The notes beneath the pieces were generated by a model. The model was not told the origin of the DNA. It saw only the letters and a list, made by a program, of their open reading frames with translations, and searched no databases. From Leptospira perdikensis (lineage in GTDB: Bacteria > Spirochaetota > Leptospiria > Leptospirales > Leptospiraceae), in the NCBI RefSeq assembly GCF_004769575.1, contig NZ_RQGA01000014.1, positions 496,001 through 560,000 on the forward strand: 64,000 nt of DNA. Direction: 5' to 3'. The translations under genes were made by a program, and so were the position numbers. Below are positions 53,301-63,170 of the stretch, piece after piece. The stretch's first letter is position 1. Each line of letters begins with the position of its first letter.

Positions 53301-53557
53301 AAGTTATAACTTCGAATTTTATCAATCTTTGCAACGGCTCTGAGTTTTTTTTCAATTGGGATTGCCACCAAACGTTCGATTTCTTCTGGAGTGGCACCGG
53401 GAAGTGGCGCTTCAATGACAATTTTATCAAGGGCCACATTCGGAAATGCTTCCCTATGCATAGAAAGTAAACGAGAAAGTCCGATCAAAACGAATAGGAC
53501 TAAAATAAACTGAATGATAAGAGTTTTATCGGTAATGAATTTGGCAATGTTCTGCAT
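50396..53557 (-). CDS. RND-family exporter inner-membrane subunit
   Basis: The 1053-residue protein has the RND layout: one N-terminal membrane helix, a large periplasmic loop beginning REAFPNVALDKIVIEAPLPG, five to six helices, a second large loop and six more helices. The fourth-helix motif FGMVMVLGMMVDNSIVVAEN holds an Asp for proton coupling (usually two adjacent Asp; here Asp-Asn). GVIGKFILGIPAVVLITLAS and GSIPFGIVGVLFALMTHGMP fit the conserved helices. It should export small molecules or metals by proton antiport. No membrane-fusion or outer-membrane-channel gene lies beside it. A TetR-operator-like palindrome precedes it. Confidence 0.93.
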   Translation of the reverse strand: MQNIAKFITDKTLIIQFILVLFVLIGLSRLLSMHREAFPNVALDKIVIEAPLPGATPEEIERLVAIPIEKKLRAVAKIDKIRSYNLENVSVIMVFIVEGTKNTKKVLDDIKDAVDSVRLPDNAQKPKVREITTEKQEVISLALSLKEDTGDAISDYRKLRDTAKAFEDRFFQIKEIAEIEKIGYRNREFLVEVNPHALNAKEVGLNTVLNALGSRNINIPSGRLKVNGTEYLLRTRGDFEEAKDMLSVPILGNEFGFATVLKDIAKVVDGFEEEKTYEKLNGKNSIILRVWKTDQADIITTADTVKTLVSSMEGNFPEVETKIYDDKSRDVRRQLGDLILNFETGLVLVLLSLIFILGMRLSIMISVAIIFIFLISFIFLKQFGFTINTITIFGMVMVLGMMVDNSIVVAENTYRLMQEGMERRDAILQTFKDVLVPLLVSFLVISAAFFPLLFMSGVIGKFILGIPAVVLITLASSLLFALVFLPNWLNKFLPKTFQGKIKKEESIEEKEGAFGYVISGYKRTMTFALKHRIFVLSIFTFIFFFTLFLAGRFLPFVMFPSGSEEDIEIKVWMPIGTTLQKNLEIIEKIEPVVTKMAGKDFVHLRSRIGIHENPITDPKPGQEVHRSHLTLKLVTAADRKEWEDARVLVKKIREYIAENKVSGNFPKEMIYDVNARIKGPPVGKPVSLEIRGADFGVIQEIADLYIKELKQMDGVSDIRIDLELGKEEYRFFVKDEIAGRTDVSARDIARSVRTAFNGEVASTISKGEDKINILVRFPEAERHSVSSLNLVKVENKNRRLIPLSQVAYFGKDRDYSMINRQDLQRVVRLEASVDTDKTTSLFVNRQLKNLVNVDKYAANAYSVIFGGEQEDAGKSFRDLGISMLLAVAVIFGIFIVFFNSVGTTTVIIGSIPFGIVGVLFALMTHGMPLSFMSTLAIVALSGSIVANTLILITFIEELRMQGMSIEDAIINGGAIRLRPIFLTTISTVIGLVPSAYGIPTLDPFVQPLSLAFGWGLFFATGVTLIFVPVLYRIKEDFKHIFSKISFSKLLRKS

Positions 53558-53595
53558 CCGCTACTTCCCAAAAAGTGAATCTAAAGACAAAAAAG

Positions 53596-53613
53596 TTGAC
53601 TAACTGGTCAGTT
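53596..53613 (-). promoter_or_regulatory. TetR-type operator-like palindrome upstream of the RND gene
   Basis: TTGACTAACTGGTCAGTT contains AACTG-GT-CAGTT, a perfect 5-bp inverted repeat, inside the wider TGAC/GTCA pair. This resembles the operators of TetR-family repressors of exporter genes. It lies about 40 bases before the RND start codon. No TetR gene is in the window. Confidence 0.45.
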
Positions 53614-53669
53614 TTTATTCTGACATGGGGAAGACAACAGATTTTGCCGGGGAAAAGCGAATTTCCAAA

Positions 53670-55715
53670 TTATGGCGAAAGTTTGAATTGGTAGGCAATT
53701 TCCTTCATATCTTCTGCGGCCTGGGTCAATTCTTGAGAACTATCAGCTGTTTGGACGGAAGCATCGCTGATTTGGTTAGTTCCCGAGTTGATTTCGCCGA
53801 GAGCTAAGGCATTTTGATTCATGGCATCCGAAACGGAAAGAATGGCCTGGTGGACTTCCGTGATACTAGAACTAATTTCCCGAGAAAGAGTAAAGGTTCG
53901 TTTGGCGAGTTTATTGATTTCTTCCGATTGAGCCCGGTATTGGCGACCCGATGCGGCCACCTCTTCATAGTCAGGGATGACTTTTTCTGTAATCATACCG
54001 AGGAGTTCTTTGACCGAATCCACCATCTCGATCATTGCTTTTTCGAGTTTTTTGTTGAGTTCGACAATCTTTTTCACAGTATCTTGCGATTTTCCAGCTA
54101 AGTTGGATACCTCTGTCGCAACGACAGCAAATCCACGACCATGTTCCCCTGCCCTTGCAGCCTCAATTGCTGCATTTAACGAGAGTAAGTTGGTTTGGTC
54201 ACCAATTTCAGAAATCATACTGGCAAGATCACGAATTTCTTTTATGGCTTCGGCATCCTTCACTGCATTTTGAATTTTTACATTAATGGTTTCAAAGAGA
54301 GACCTTGCTTCACTTAATGATTTTCCAGCAAAGGTTTCCAGCTGACCTGCCTTTAACTCTATATTTTCTGCACCCTTAGAAACAAGTTCCATTTCATCAC
54401 CGAGTAAACTCAACGTTTCCATCATCGAATTGGATTGAGAAGAAATCTCTTCTGCCGATGCGGATACATTTTCGGCACTGGCAGATAGTTCTTGTACAGA
54501 AGAAGCAATCTCTTCCATAGTCGCAGAAGAATCTGATGCCAATGAAGAGAGATGTCCACTTTTTACTGTCAAAGCCTCAGACAAAGATTGAATTTTTTTT
54601 ACGATGGAAATTAAATTCTTTCGCATTTTCTCTAAACTATTTGCCATTCCACCAATTTCGTCCTTTCTCTCTAATTGGTTTTTGGGAACTTCCACTGTTA
54701 GTTCGTTATGTGATATTCGATTCATAAGAACGGATGCTTCTTGTAATGCGTTGGTTACTTTTGTTAAGATATAACCCATTCCGAAAGAAACAAAAACAAC
54801 AGAGAAAACAATACTCAAAATGGTAAAAAAGGAAATAGAATCAAGGGACTTGGTCATTGTAGCCACAGGAACTCGATAAATCACACGCCAAGGTACGGAA
54901 CGTAATTTATATGCACCATAAATACAATCACTACCCAGTTGGTTCTTTCCTTGAAAAATAATCACCTCTTCCTTAGAGTTTTTTAATTTTTCGGAAATCC
55001 CTTCAGGAAAGGCAGTTTTTATATCTTGATTCAACAATTTAATATCGGCCGCGAGTTTGATTTGCCCATCCCCATCCACAAGCCAACTCTCTCCACTGAA
55101 TTGGTCCACTTGTGTGAATTGTTTGGAAGCATTTGACACATCGATTCCTATGGAACTAATCAAAACGGGTTTTCCATTTTCAATCCGAACACCATTTACA
55201 AAAATAGCATAGGACTTATACTCAGCCGTATAATCCATGTTAATCGTCATTTCTTTTCCAGAAGCGACCAGTTCAAAAAACCAAGAATCATCTGGATCAT
55301 TGGCACGAAGGGTATCAATTTTTTCGGCTTTTTGATTGAAGTAATTTTTTGTTAAAGGATTAATTAATCCTAAATAAGTTATATAACCGAGTTTTCCTTT
55401 ATACGCCGTAAGACTTTTGAACAGGTTGTCCGACCTCTCTCCCTTAGGTTCTCCCGACTTTGCCCAAATGACACTATTCTCGTCTGAAACAAGCAAAGTG
55501 GCTGTTTCTTTGGCACGTTCCAAAATGGAATCAATGGATGCCGACTTCGATTCTAAAATTTTTAATATATCAAAACTTTCTAATTTTGAAATGATCGTAC
55601 TTCTACCAACATAATAACTTAAAAAACCAGTTAAACTGGCAGAGATCGCAACAGAGAGAACGGTAAGCAGTAATAATTTTGTACGTAGTGAATCTGGTTC
55701 CCATTTCAATTTCAT
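53670..55715 (-). CDS. Methyl-accepting chemotaxis protein with dCache-type sensor
   Basis: From the ATG at 55715 (AAGGAAA 11 bases upstream; a longer frame from 55826 is unlikely) the protein is 681 residues. It has a first membrane helix ([20 protein letters not shown]), a periplasmic Cache-type domain of about 260 residues ([20 protein letters not shown] and [20 protein letters not shown] are typical), a second helix ([20 protein letters not shown]), HAMP, and the signalling hairpin with [20 protein letters not shown] and [17 protein letters not shown]. dCache receptors bind small ligands such as amino acids outside the inner membrane. The RND gene follows after 112 bases. Confidence 0.93.
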   Translation of the reverse strand: MKLKWEPDSLRTKLLLLTVLSVAISASLTGFLSYYVGRSTIISKLESFDILKILESKSASIDSILERAKETATLLVSDENSVIWAKSGEPKGERSDNLFKSLTAYKGKLGYITYLGLINPLTKNYFNQKAEKIDTLRANDPDDSWFFELVASGKEMTINMDYTAEYKSYAIFVNGVRIENGKPVLISSIGIDVSNASKQFTQVDQFSGESWLVDGDGQIKLAADIKLLNQDIKTAFPEGISEKLKNSKEEVIIFQGKNQLGSDCIYGAYKLRSVPWRVIYRVPVATMTKSLDSISFFTILSIVFSVVFVSFGMGYILTKVTNALQEASVLMNRISHNELTVEVPKNQLERKDEIGGMANSLEKMRKNLISIVKKIQSLSEALTVKSGHLSSLASDSSATMEEIASSVQELSASAENVSASAEEISSQSNSMMETLSLLGDEMELVSKGAENIELKAGQLETFAGKSLSEARSLFETINVKIQNAVKDAEAIKEIRDLASMISEIGDQTNLLSLNAAIEAARAGEHGRGFAVVATEVSNLAGKSQDTVKKIVELNKKLEKAMIEMVDSVKELLGMITEKVIPDYEEVAASGRQYRAQSEEINKLAKRTFTLSREISSSITEVHQAILSVSDAMNQNALALGEINSGTNQISDASVQTADSSQELTQAAEDMKEIAYQFKLSP

Positions 55716-55796
55716 CGAAGTGATTTCCTTATTGTATATTAAAATTCGAATGTTGTTTGCAAATCTACTACAAGAGTATAGAGTGTCATAACATTT

Positions 55797-57413
55797 ATGA
55801 CCCCCATACCTCAAGGAAAAAAGCATAGGTTCGAAAAAGTTTATCCTTTCTTTATGATGATCCTCTTTCTATTGCCAATTTTCAGTTTGGCGGCAGGACC
55901 CAAAAAGAAACCCGCAAAGGAATCTACCGAAATCCCTAAAGAATTACAAACTCCCGAGACCAAATTAGGTGAGACAGGACCCAAAGAATCCCTTCCCTTA
56001 AGTGCCCTGGAATACAAAATCACGGGTATGTTCAAAACAGACTTTGCTTATGCGAACAATTCGGTTCTTTCCTTTGGATTTGATAACTTAGTGGCACCTA
56101 CGATGGCCAAACGCCAAGTTCAGGCAAGGGATTCAGAATCTCGTTCCGGCATTTATCCGACAAGTTCCTTACTTGGAACAGAGATTACTTATGGAACCAA
56201 ACTCAAAGGAGTTTTCGAAGCTGACTTTGTGGATGTATCCAAAAGTTCAGCAGGTCCAGAAACCAAAGCCCGTGTCCGCCAAATCTATTTTAAATACACT
56301 CCGAACCCCTCTTTGGAAATTTTTCTAGGACGAACTTGGGATCTATTTGCCGGAGTTTTTCCTCATTCCTTTAACTCTAGTGCCTTTATGTCTGCTACGG
56401 GAAACGTGGGCTGGCAAAGAGAACAAATTGGAGCTTGGTACAAATTAGGTAAGTTTAAATTTGGCACTGCCATTGGAACCACTGGGTTTCACAATGACCC
56501 CCAAGTCAAAATCAACGTAGAAAGAAATTCGATGCCAACAGTTGCTGTGCGTATCGATTGGTTTCCAACACCAACCCTTATGTTCACAACTTCAGCTCTT
56601 GGCACCAAACTTAAAGTAAGTGATCCTTATACTGATACCACAAGAGATGGAAGTTTTTTACACTACGATCCCAGTCGTCAAGATCCGAATGCCACCCCTA
56701 TATCAGGACTCTTACAAAAAGAATCCAACAAAAGAACAAACCTTGCCGCCGGTGGTGTTTCTTTTGGATTCACTTGGAAATGGGGACCTCTCGAATCCAA
56801 AGGCGAAATCACTTACGGAGCCAATCTAAATTCAGTGACCGCTTCCGGTATTTCTCCATTCCAATCCACTACTTATGGAAATGAAATTACAGATAGCCAA
56901 TGGGGATTTTTATCCGGAGGTTATTTTAACGATGCCAAAGCCAGCACAAGAACCAAATACAATTCTCCAAGAGAAGTCACTGGTTTCTTAAGTTTCAATT
57001 ACGAAGTCACAAAACAATTTGGAATTGGTATCCATGCCGGTGTGTCTAGAGTTACGAATCCCGAAGTCCTTGTCGGAGCCGATTACAACCAACTTACCAT
57101 TAGTAGGTCAGATAGTTTCCAATGGACATCAAACCCACGTGTGATGGGAGCACTCCGGGAAAATCATGATTATGGATTTCGAATGTATTATGATCCTGAT
57201 GAACGGGTTCGATTTTTTTTCCAAACAGATTTGTTCAGAACCTTTTATAAAGATGTGGACAGGTATTCAGGACAATCGGCACATATTGCCAGTTACGATC
57301 CAGTTACCGGTGCGGGGGAACTGCGAGATCCAGGAAACAAATATGTTCGTGCATCGGCTCTAGGGGAAGCTTATTCCGTTCGACTCGGTGGCCTTTTTCG
57401 TTTTGATCCTTAA
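55797..57413 (+). CDS. Outer-membrane porin-like protein
   Basis: The 538-residue protein has a signal sequence with a basic n-region (about residues 1-33, hydrophobic core [16 protein letters not shown]), a Lys/Pro/Glu-rich linker, then about 450 residues of alternating strands. [20 protein letters not shown] and [20 protein letters not shown] followed by [13 protein letters not shown] resemble DcaP-like and other trimeric porins, and the C terminus ends in strand-Phe ([10 protein letters not shown] region). It should form a channel in the outer membrane. The start is uncertain; ATG codons at 55854 and 55857 would give a shorter signal. It is divergent from the chemoreceptor gene. Confidence 0.8.
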   Translation: MTPIPQGKKHRFEKVYPFFMMILFLLPIFSLAAGPKKKPAKESTEIPKELQTPETKLGETGPKESLPLSALEYKITGMFKTDFAYANNSVLSFGFDNLVAPTMAKRQVQARDSESRSGIYPTSSLLGTEITYGTKLKGVFEADFVDVSKSSAGPETKARVRQIYFKYTPNPSLEIFLGRTWDLFAGVFPHSFNSSAFMSATGNVGWQREQIGAWYKLGKFKFGTAIGTTGFHNDPQVKINVERNSMPTVAVRIDWFPTPTLMFTTSALGTKLKVSDPYTDTTRDGSFLHYDPSRQDPNATPISGLLQKESNKRTNLAAGGVSFGFTWKWGPLESKGEITYGANLNSVTASGISPFQSTTYGNEITDSQWGFLSGGYFNDAKASTRTKYNSPREVTGFLSFNYEVTKQFGIGIHAGVSRVTNPEVLVGADYNQLTISRSDSFQWTSNPRVMGALRENHDYGFRMYYDPDERVRFFFQTDLFRTFYKDVDRYSGQSAHIASYDPVTGAGELRDPGNKYVRASALGEAYSVRLGGLFRFDP

Positions 57414-57429
57414 TAGATGTTTTACGGCA

Positions 57430-60144
57430 CTAACCTAACCAGTTAAAAAGTGTTTGTTTCAAATTTTCTTTTTGGACTGGTTTACTGATATAATCATTCA
57501 TTCCGATCTCTAAACATTTTTCTTTTTCCCCTGCGATGATCCCGGCTGTCACGGCGATAATCGGTAAGGTTTTGCCTTCGGGAAGTTTTCGAATTTCTTT
57601 TGTTGCATCATAGCCATTCATAATCGGCATTTGAATGTCCATAAGAATGAGAGAAGGTGTTTCTCCCTGGAATACATGAATGGCCTCTTCCCCATTTTGT
57701 GCTTCCAGAATCTTTGCTTCGGGAAGGATTCGTTTGATAAAATTCTTCATAAGTCCAAGGTTTACAGGATTGTCTTCTACCACCAAAATTTTGGTAGTTT
57801 CATTAACTGCAGAACGATTCCGATCCCCATCCTTAGAAAGATTTGTTTCTGATTCCGAAGGTTTTAACTCAGGATCAAACTCCGGAACTCTTAATAAGAT
57901 ATCAAAATAAAACTCACTACCTTCACTCAATTTACTTTTTAATTGTAAGTCAGATTTCATAAGCGCAAGAAGTTGTTTACATATAGCAAGGCCAAGTCCC
58001 GTTCCACCAAACTTTCGTGTTGTGGAAAAATCTTCCTGAGTAAATGAATCAAATATTTTTTTCTGACTATCCTCTGCAATTCCAATCCCAGTATCCTTTA
58101 CAGAAATTCTTAACTTTACCTGTTTGGAATCTGCGAATTCTAATCTTTGAACATTACATTCCACAAAACCAGATTCAGTAAACTTAATTGAGTTTCCAAG
58201 TAAATTCAATATCACTTGCCTTAACCGATTGGAATCAAACATAAGAAGTGGAGGAATATTTTCATCAATATGAAATTGAATGTCGAGGCCCTTGATTATG
58301 GCTTGGATATTCATGATTTTTATGGCTTCTAAAACCAATTTCTTAAGATTGTACGGTTCCTCCGCCAGTTGTAATTTCCCTGCTTCTGCTTTGGAAAAAT
58401 CGAGAATATCATTTACAATATTAAGTAGTACATTTGCTGACTGTTTTACTATTTGAGCGTATTCGCTATAAGAAGAATTTTCCAGAGTTTCTGCAAGTAA
58501 ATCGGAATAACCAATGATCCCGTTGAGCGGAGTCCGAATTTCATGACTCATATTGGCTAAAAATTCTGACTTAGCACTATATGCTTTTTCTGCAAATTCT
58601 TTTGCATACTTTAATTCTAGTTTGGTTTCATATGCTTCTGTAATATCTCGGGTAAACATAAGAATTCCTCCAATACCACCACCTAACTGATTCCAAGGGC
58701 GAATTTCCCATTGTAAAACTTGGTCTTTTTCCCAACCAGGTGGGCGCCAAACATCTTCATCTTTTTTTAAAACTTCCCCACATAATCCGCGAGCATGAAT
58801 GTCTTTCCACACCGGGCCAATATTCGGGAAAATTTCATAATGACTTTTTCCGATGATTTCTTCTTTCGACAACGGAATTTTATAATCTTCGATCCAACGT
58901 TGGCTAAGAGCTACATACCGCATCTCTTGGTCTAACATGGCAACGGCGGCCGGTGCATGTTCCACAAATGACCACAAAATGGCTGTTTGTGCAGCAAGTG
59001 CCATTTCCCATTTTTTAAGTTCATTGATGTCTTGGATCGTTCCGTAAATTTTTACAATTTTTCCATTTTCATACTCTGCACGGCCAATCGTCCGAACCCA
59101 AGTTTGGTTCCCTTTAGCGGTTACCATTTCCAATTCTAAATTGTATTCTTTTCCTTCTTTTAAAAGTAAATCTACTGCATTGGATATCTTTCGATGGCTT
59201 TCTTCTGATTGATAAAAACTGATTCCCCCGGCTACACTCGGAACAAAATCGTCTTCCACTTCGTGAATTCTTTTGGTTACATTAGTCCAATTTGCTTTGT
59301 TTGTGGTTAAGTCCAAATCCCAACCACCTATTTTTGCAAGACCGGCAACTTGGTCGAGAAGTCGTGATAGGTTTTGTAATTCTAACTCCGCTTGTAAGGA
59401 TTCGGTGATATCTAAAATTTGAGAAAGATAATATATTGGATTTCCTAAATGATCTCTGATGATGGACTTACTGAGCACGGCCCAAATCAAACGTTTGTCT
59501 TTAGTGATATATCGTTTTTTAATTTGAAAACTTTGAATCGAACCTCTATTGAGTTTCTCCAAAAAAGAAAGTTCAACTTTCAAATCCTCTGGATGGGTGA
59601 TATCTGAAATGGATTTCGTTTTTAATTCACTCGCCGAATATCCAAGCCATTGGCAAAAGATAGGATTGACCTCAATCACTTCCCCATGAGGATTTTCAAT
59701 TTCCATCCCAATACTGGAACTACGAAAAGACGAGGAAAATAGATCACGAGAAAGTTCCGTAGATTGTAAAATATGAGGATTCGTATTGTTTGGCGACTCT
59801 ATTGTAGTATCCAAAACAATGAGAATGAAGTTTTTACCTGACTCCGTAAAATCCTTCAAATGCATCCGAAAGGGAAAACCCGCGCTATTACTTGGATCAA
59901 AACAAATACGACCGAGAATGGCCTCTTTACTACCAATAGCAGTATCCAAACGAATTCCTGAGTTGGTAAGAATACATTCTGCAGGAAAAGACTGATCCTC
60001 TTCCAGCGCCATAGACTTGGATGCAACGGGACTAGGATATACAACTCCAATGGACATGTCCCAAACTAAAAATCCATGTAAGCCATTTGACAACACAAGA
60101 TCACATAACTCTCGTTTGCCTGATATCAATTTAACTGGATTCAT
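57430..60144 (-). CDS. Hybrid sensor histidine kinase/response regulator with three PAS domains
   Basis: The 904-residue soluble protein has an N-terminal region of 140 residues, three PAS domains (about 145-255, 265-385 and 390-505; the third contains SFVEHAPAAVAMLDQEMRYV), a dimerisation helix with FLANMSHEIRTPLNGIIGYS (phospho-accepting His), an ATPase domain (NLLGNSIKFTESG as N box, DTGIGIAEDS as G1, FGGTGLGLAICKQL as G2) and a C-terminal receiver (ILVVEDNPVNLGLMKNF, SLILMDIQMPIMNGYDATKE with the Asp). No membrane segment is seen, so it probably senses a cytoplasmic signal. The output partner is unknown. A second kinase gene lies upstream on the same strand. Confidence 0.95.
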   Translation of the reverse strand: MNPVKLISGKRELCDLVLSNGLHGFLVWDMSIGVVYPSPVASKSMALEEDQSFPAECILTNSGIRLDTAIGSKEAILGRICFDPSNSAGFPFRMHLKDFTESGKNFILIVLDTTIESPNNTNPHILQSTELSRDLFSSSFRSSSIGMEIENPHGEVIEVNPIFCQWLGYSASELKTKSISDITHPEDLKVELSFLEKLNRGSIQSFQIKKRYITKDKRLIWAVLSKSIIRDHLGNPIYYLSQILDITESLQAELELQNLSRLLDQVAGLAKIGGWDLDLTTNKANWTNVTKRIHEVEDDFVPSVAGGISFYQSEESHRKISNAVDLLLKEGKEYNLELEMVTAKGNQTWVRTIGRAEYENGKIVKIYGTIQDINELKKWEMALAAQTAILWSFVEHAPAAVAMLDQEMRYVALSQRWIEDYKIPLSKEEIIGKSHYEIFPNIGPVWKDIHARGLCGEVLKKDEDVWRPPGWEKDQVLQWEIRPWNQLGGGIGGILMFTRDITEAYETKLELKYAKEFAEKAYSAKSEFLANMSHEIRTPLNGIIGYSDLLAETLENSSYSEYAQIVKQSANVLLNIVNDILDFSKAEAGKLQLAEEPYNLKKLVLEAIKIMNIQAIIKGLDIQFHIDENIPPLLMFDSNRLRQVILNLLGNSIKFTESGFVECNVQRLEFADSKQVKLRISVKDTGIGIAEDSQKKIFDSFTQEDFSTTRKFGGTGLGLAICKQLLALMKSDLQLKSKLSEGSEFYFDILLRVPEFDPELKPSESETNLSKDGDRNRSAVNETTKILVVEDNPVNLGLMKNFIKRILPEAKILEAQNGEEAIHVFQGETPSLILMDIQMPIMNGYDATKEIRKLPEGKTLPIIAVTAGIIAGEKEKCLEIGMNDYISKPVQKENLKQTLFNWLG

Positions 60145-60169
60145 TATTTTTACAAATTCGGGAATTTAC

Positions 60170-60427
60170 TTAGAAAACTTCACCGAAAAGGGACCCCTTC
60201 GATCCCAAACTTTGTAACCAATAGTTTGTGGTTTGTTTTGGACCTTGGCCACTCTCCATTAACGATTTGTTTCGTTGTTTGTTGAATCTCATTAGAATTC
60301 CCTGGCACCTGACTAAAAAACCCATAATTGAAATGGGGATGAATACTCTCGCAGAATCATCCGACGTGAGGGTTTTGATTGGAAATACACCAGTAATGAT
60401 TTTTAATTTTTCCATATCTAACAACAT
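60170..60427 (-). CDS. Possible small protein between two kinase genes
   Basis: This 85-codon frame lies in the 304-base gap between the two histidine-kinase genes, on their strand. GAGGGA is six bases before the ATG, and the start is 21 bases after the upstream kinase stop. The sequence (for example KLKIITGVFPIKTLTSDDSA) is not recognised, has no signal peptide and no clear domain. It may be a real coupling protein in the operon or a chance frame; the ribosome-binding site is the main support. Confidence 0.35.
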   Translation of the reverse strand: MLLDMEKLKIITGVFPIKTLTSDDSARVFIPISIMGFLVRCQGILMRFNKQRNKSLMESGQGPKQTTNYWLQSLGSKGSLFGEVF

Positions 60428-60448
60428 GATTCCCTCACTCTAGTTTTT

Positions 60449-62038
60449 TCATTCAGCAATAGGTAAAAATACGGAAAAAACCGTATTTCCTGGAACACTA
60501 TAAAATTCGATCCGACCCATTTGGTTTTCAACAATTTCTTTAGCGACAGGGAGTCCTAATCCACTCCCTTCTCCCTTTTCTCTAGTTGTAAAAAATGGTA
60601 TGTAGATAAATTCTTTTTGAGTTTCCGGAATTCCGTCTCCATTATCAGTGATAGAAACTTGAATTTCTTTTTCACTGAACTTTGTTACTTTTACCTTGAC
60701 CATTCCATTCACTGGATTTGCAGCTTGAATGGCATTAAAAATCAAATGAGTCCATACAAGTTTGATTGCAGACTCAGAAAGATTCGACTCTAAACTATCA
60801 TCGATCTCAGTGATAAGATTACGACCCATATCGAAGTATTGATTGTATAATAATAAAATATCTCGAATGCTATCACCTACCCGAACATTTTCTTTATCCT
60901 GATAAGAAAACGGTTGGGAAAATTGTTTGAAAGTAGAAATTATTTTTTCTGTTCGGTTGATTGCATTTACGACCAATAAATTTGCCTTCTCTACGGTTTT
61001 AAATTTCAACCATAACAAAACAAACTCCCATTCTTCATTGAATTCTAATGTTAATCCTTCAAAACTCAAATGGTCAATTCCAAGATCAATACAACGTTCG
61101 GCCAAAAAATCCAACTCAACTTTCGGTAAAAATTTATATAAATTGCGAATAGAATCAAAGTCTTCTCGTTTTTGTTTCCTAGTTCGGTGGATCCAAAGAA
61201 TTTGTTTCTCCTTTTCTTTCCAAAGTGGGTCTTTACGATTCAAATAGGCTTCTTCTTCTGAAAATAAATATTCATTCATGGACTTAATACCTGCTAGCGG
61301 GTTGTTAATCTCATGGGCAACATTAGAAGCAAGAGTTCCAAGTGTAACCAACCTATCATTTTTTAGTAAGGAAGTTTCTCTTAAGTTTAACTCTTCAGCT
61401 AACCTTTGATTGTTGTTTTCTAAAATATCCAAAAGAAACGAAACCAATTTGACTACGCAAATTGTTTTCCCTAATAACAGAATCAATTTTAAGAACTCAA
61501 TAGTGAGAACAATTTTACCTGGAGTCTGCATTTCTAATCGATATTCAGTAAAAACTTCAGTACCTCTAGAGACTGCGATTCCAATTCCTCCCATATAACC
61601 AAGAATTACGATAAGCCCCATCACTGTAGAAAATCGGCGGTTGAGATAAAAACCTATGTAAAGTTGGTAAAAGAAAAATATCGAAAAGAAAACAGAATTT
61701 TGAATCGGGACGGCAGCATATTCTTTTGGATAACTAAGAATCGCCGAATAAAATCCGGACAAAATGACAAAAAAATCGAAAGCCAAAAAGAAGGTAATGA
61801 TTCCATTCCCTGAATCTGAACTTGTTTTTTTGTTCACATATAGATAACCAAAAATGGAAGAAAATAGAAAATAAAGAGTCAGAATGCCTGCAACGGGAAA
61901 GGTCGGTTTTCCAAAATTTAAGAGGGTTGCAATGAATGCGATCCAACCAATTACCATTCGTATAGAAATCAAAATTCTTAGACCCTTTGATTTCATTTGG
62001 ATGGAAAATTGTTCCAGGAGGGTTGACGAGGTAACCAT
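60449..62038 (-). CDS. Membrane sensor histidine kinase with insertion in the dimerisation domain
   Basis: The 529-residue protein has about six N-terminal membrane segments (residues 20-200), a dimerisation helix with LGTLASNVAHEINNPLAGIK (phospho-accepting His, about residue 241), and an ATPase domain near the C terminus (VWTHLIFNAIQAANP as N box, ITDNGDGIPETQ as G1, GEGSGLGLPVAKEIV as G2). Between the first helix and the usual second helix (NAINRTEKIISTFKQFSQPF) are about 100 extra charged residues with Trp and Lys/Glu clusters. It lacks a receiver, so a separate regulator must exist. The small frame and the hybrid kinase gene follow it on the same strand. Confidence 0.92.
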   Translation of the reverse strand: MVTSSTLLEQFSIQMKSKGLRILISIRMVIGWIAFIATLLNFGKPTFPVAGILTLYFLFSSIFGYLYVNKKTSSDSGNGIITFFLAFDFFVILSGFYSAILSYPKEYAAVPIQNSVFFSIFFFYQLYIGFYLNRRFSTVMGLIVILGYMGGIGIAVSRGTEVFTEYRLEMQTPGKIVLTIEFLKLILLLGKTICVVKLVSFLLDILENNNQRLAEELNLRETSLLKNDRLVTLGTLASNVAHEINNPLAGIKSMNEYLFSEEEAYLNRKDPLWKEKEKQILWIHRTRKQKREDFDSIRNLYKFLPKVELDFLAERCIDLGIDHLSFEGLTLEFNEEWEFVLLWLKFKTVEKANLLVVNAINRTEKIISTFKQFSQPFSYQDKENVRVGDSIRDILLLYNQYFDMGRNLITEIDDSLESNLSESAIKLVWTHLIFNAIQAANPVNGMVKVKVTKFSEKEIQVSITDNGDGIPETQKEFIYIPFFTTREKGEGSGLGLPVAKEIVENQMGRIEFYSVPGNTVFSVFLPIAE

Positions 62039-62103
62039 AATAAAGGTCAGATCAATAGATCGGAAGATTTCAAAAAATCAACTCAATTCTAGATTAGAGC
62101 CGT

Positions 62104-62130
62104 TTGACAGCGTGCCCCAATCCATAAATC
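62104..62130 (+). promoter_or_regulatory. Candidate argC promoter
   Basis: TTGACA (62104-62109) is followed 15 bases later by TAAATC (62125-62130), about 18 bases before the argC ATG. The -35 box is perfect but the -10 box and spacing are poor. Confidence 0.35.
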
Positions 62131-62147
62131 TTGACCTTGGTTCCTAT

Positions 62148-63170
62148 ATGAAACAAACAAAAATGGCAATCATCGGTGCTGGTGGTCTTACCGGTAAAGA
62201 ACTCACAAAACTCATAGCCCATCATCCAGGTTTTGAGTTGGTTCATGTTACATCCAATCAAGTCGACGGGAAACATATTCGAGAAGTTTTCCCCGACCTA
62301 CCCCATTTACCGGATTTAAAGTTTCAGAAACACGATGCTCCTGTTCCCAAAGATGCAGGCATTGTCCTTGCCACCCCCAATGAGGCCTCACTTGAGAAGG
62401 CTCCGATTTTTCTTAAGGAAGGCCGCAAGGTCATCGATCTTTCCGGAACATTTAGGCTCCACAACAAGAACAAATTTGAAAAGGCTTACCAATTTTCTCA
62501 CACTGAATTTGGGTTGATGGACCAAGTGGTTTTTGGTCTTCCGGAACTCTTTCGAGAAAAATTAAAAAATGCTAACTTTGTTTCGAATCCTGGTTGTTAT
62601 GCGACCTCTGCGATTTTACCCATTGCCCTTCTTGGAAATTTAAGAAAGGAAATCCAAGGCCCAGTCATTGTCGATGCCAAATCAGGAGTCAGTGGTGCCG
62701 GTGGAAGGACCGAAGAAATCAAATTCGCTTATACGAATGTTTATGAAAATTTTAGAGCTTACAAAATCCTCACTCACCAACATGAACCGGAAATGGAAGA
62801 GTATGGATTTGTAGGATCGGAAGAAAGAGAAATTCATTTTACACCCCACCTTCTTCCCATCTACAGAGGAATCCTTGCAACCATTTACATTTCTTTTCCC
62901 AAAGGAATTGATTCTAAACTTGTCGAAGAAAAATTTCAAGTCGCGGCTTCAAAAGAACCTTTTGTTCGTTTGTATTCCACTCCAGAAGAAGTAGAAATCA
63001 GGAAAGTGCAAAACACAAACTTTTTGGATCTGGGATATCGTATCAAAGGAAACACTCTCGTCATTGTATCGGCACTCGACAACCTAATGAAAGGAGCGGC
63101 AGGACAAGCCTTACAAAATTTGAATTTAATGTATGGATATGCTGAGACGGAAGGACTTGTTACCCTTTAA
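62148..63170 (+). CDS. argC: N-acetyl-gamma-glutamyl-phosphate reductase
   Basis: I start at the ATG at 62148 (340 residues), because the longer frame runs back into the divergent kinase gene. MAIIGAGGLTGKELTKLI is the NADP-binding N terminus, FVSNPGCYATSAILPIAL carries the catalytic Cys, and SGAGGRTEEIKFAYTNVYEN and HQHEPEM are further ArgC blocks; the length matches the family. It reduces N-acetylglutamyl phosphate to the semialdehyde in arginine synthesis. No Shine-Dalgarno site is evident. Other arg genes are not in the window; the nucleosidase-family gene overlaps its end. Confidence 0.95.
   Translation: MKQTKMAIIGAGGLTGKELTKLIAHHPGFELVHVTSNQVDGKHIREVFPDLPHLPDLKFQKHDAPVPKDAGIVLATPNEASLEKAPIFLKEGRKVIDLSGTFRLHNKNKFEKAYQFSHTEFGLMDQVVFGLPELFREKLKNANFVSNPGCYATSAILPIALLGNLRKEIQGPVIVDAKSGVSGAGGRTEEIKFAYTNVYENFRAYKILTHQHEPEMEEYGFVGSEEREIHFTPHLLPIYRGILATIYISFPKGIDSKLVEEKFQVAASKEPFVRLYSTPEEVEIRKVQNTNFLDLGYRIKGNTLVIVSALDNLMKGAAGQALQNLNLMYGYAETEGLVTL

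Noticed and set aside
61884..62147. Upstream extension of argC by 88 codons
   Set aside because: It runs through the N-terminal region of the divergent kinase gene and adds residues not expected in ArgC, whose usual N terminus begins at 62148-62163.
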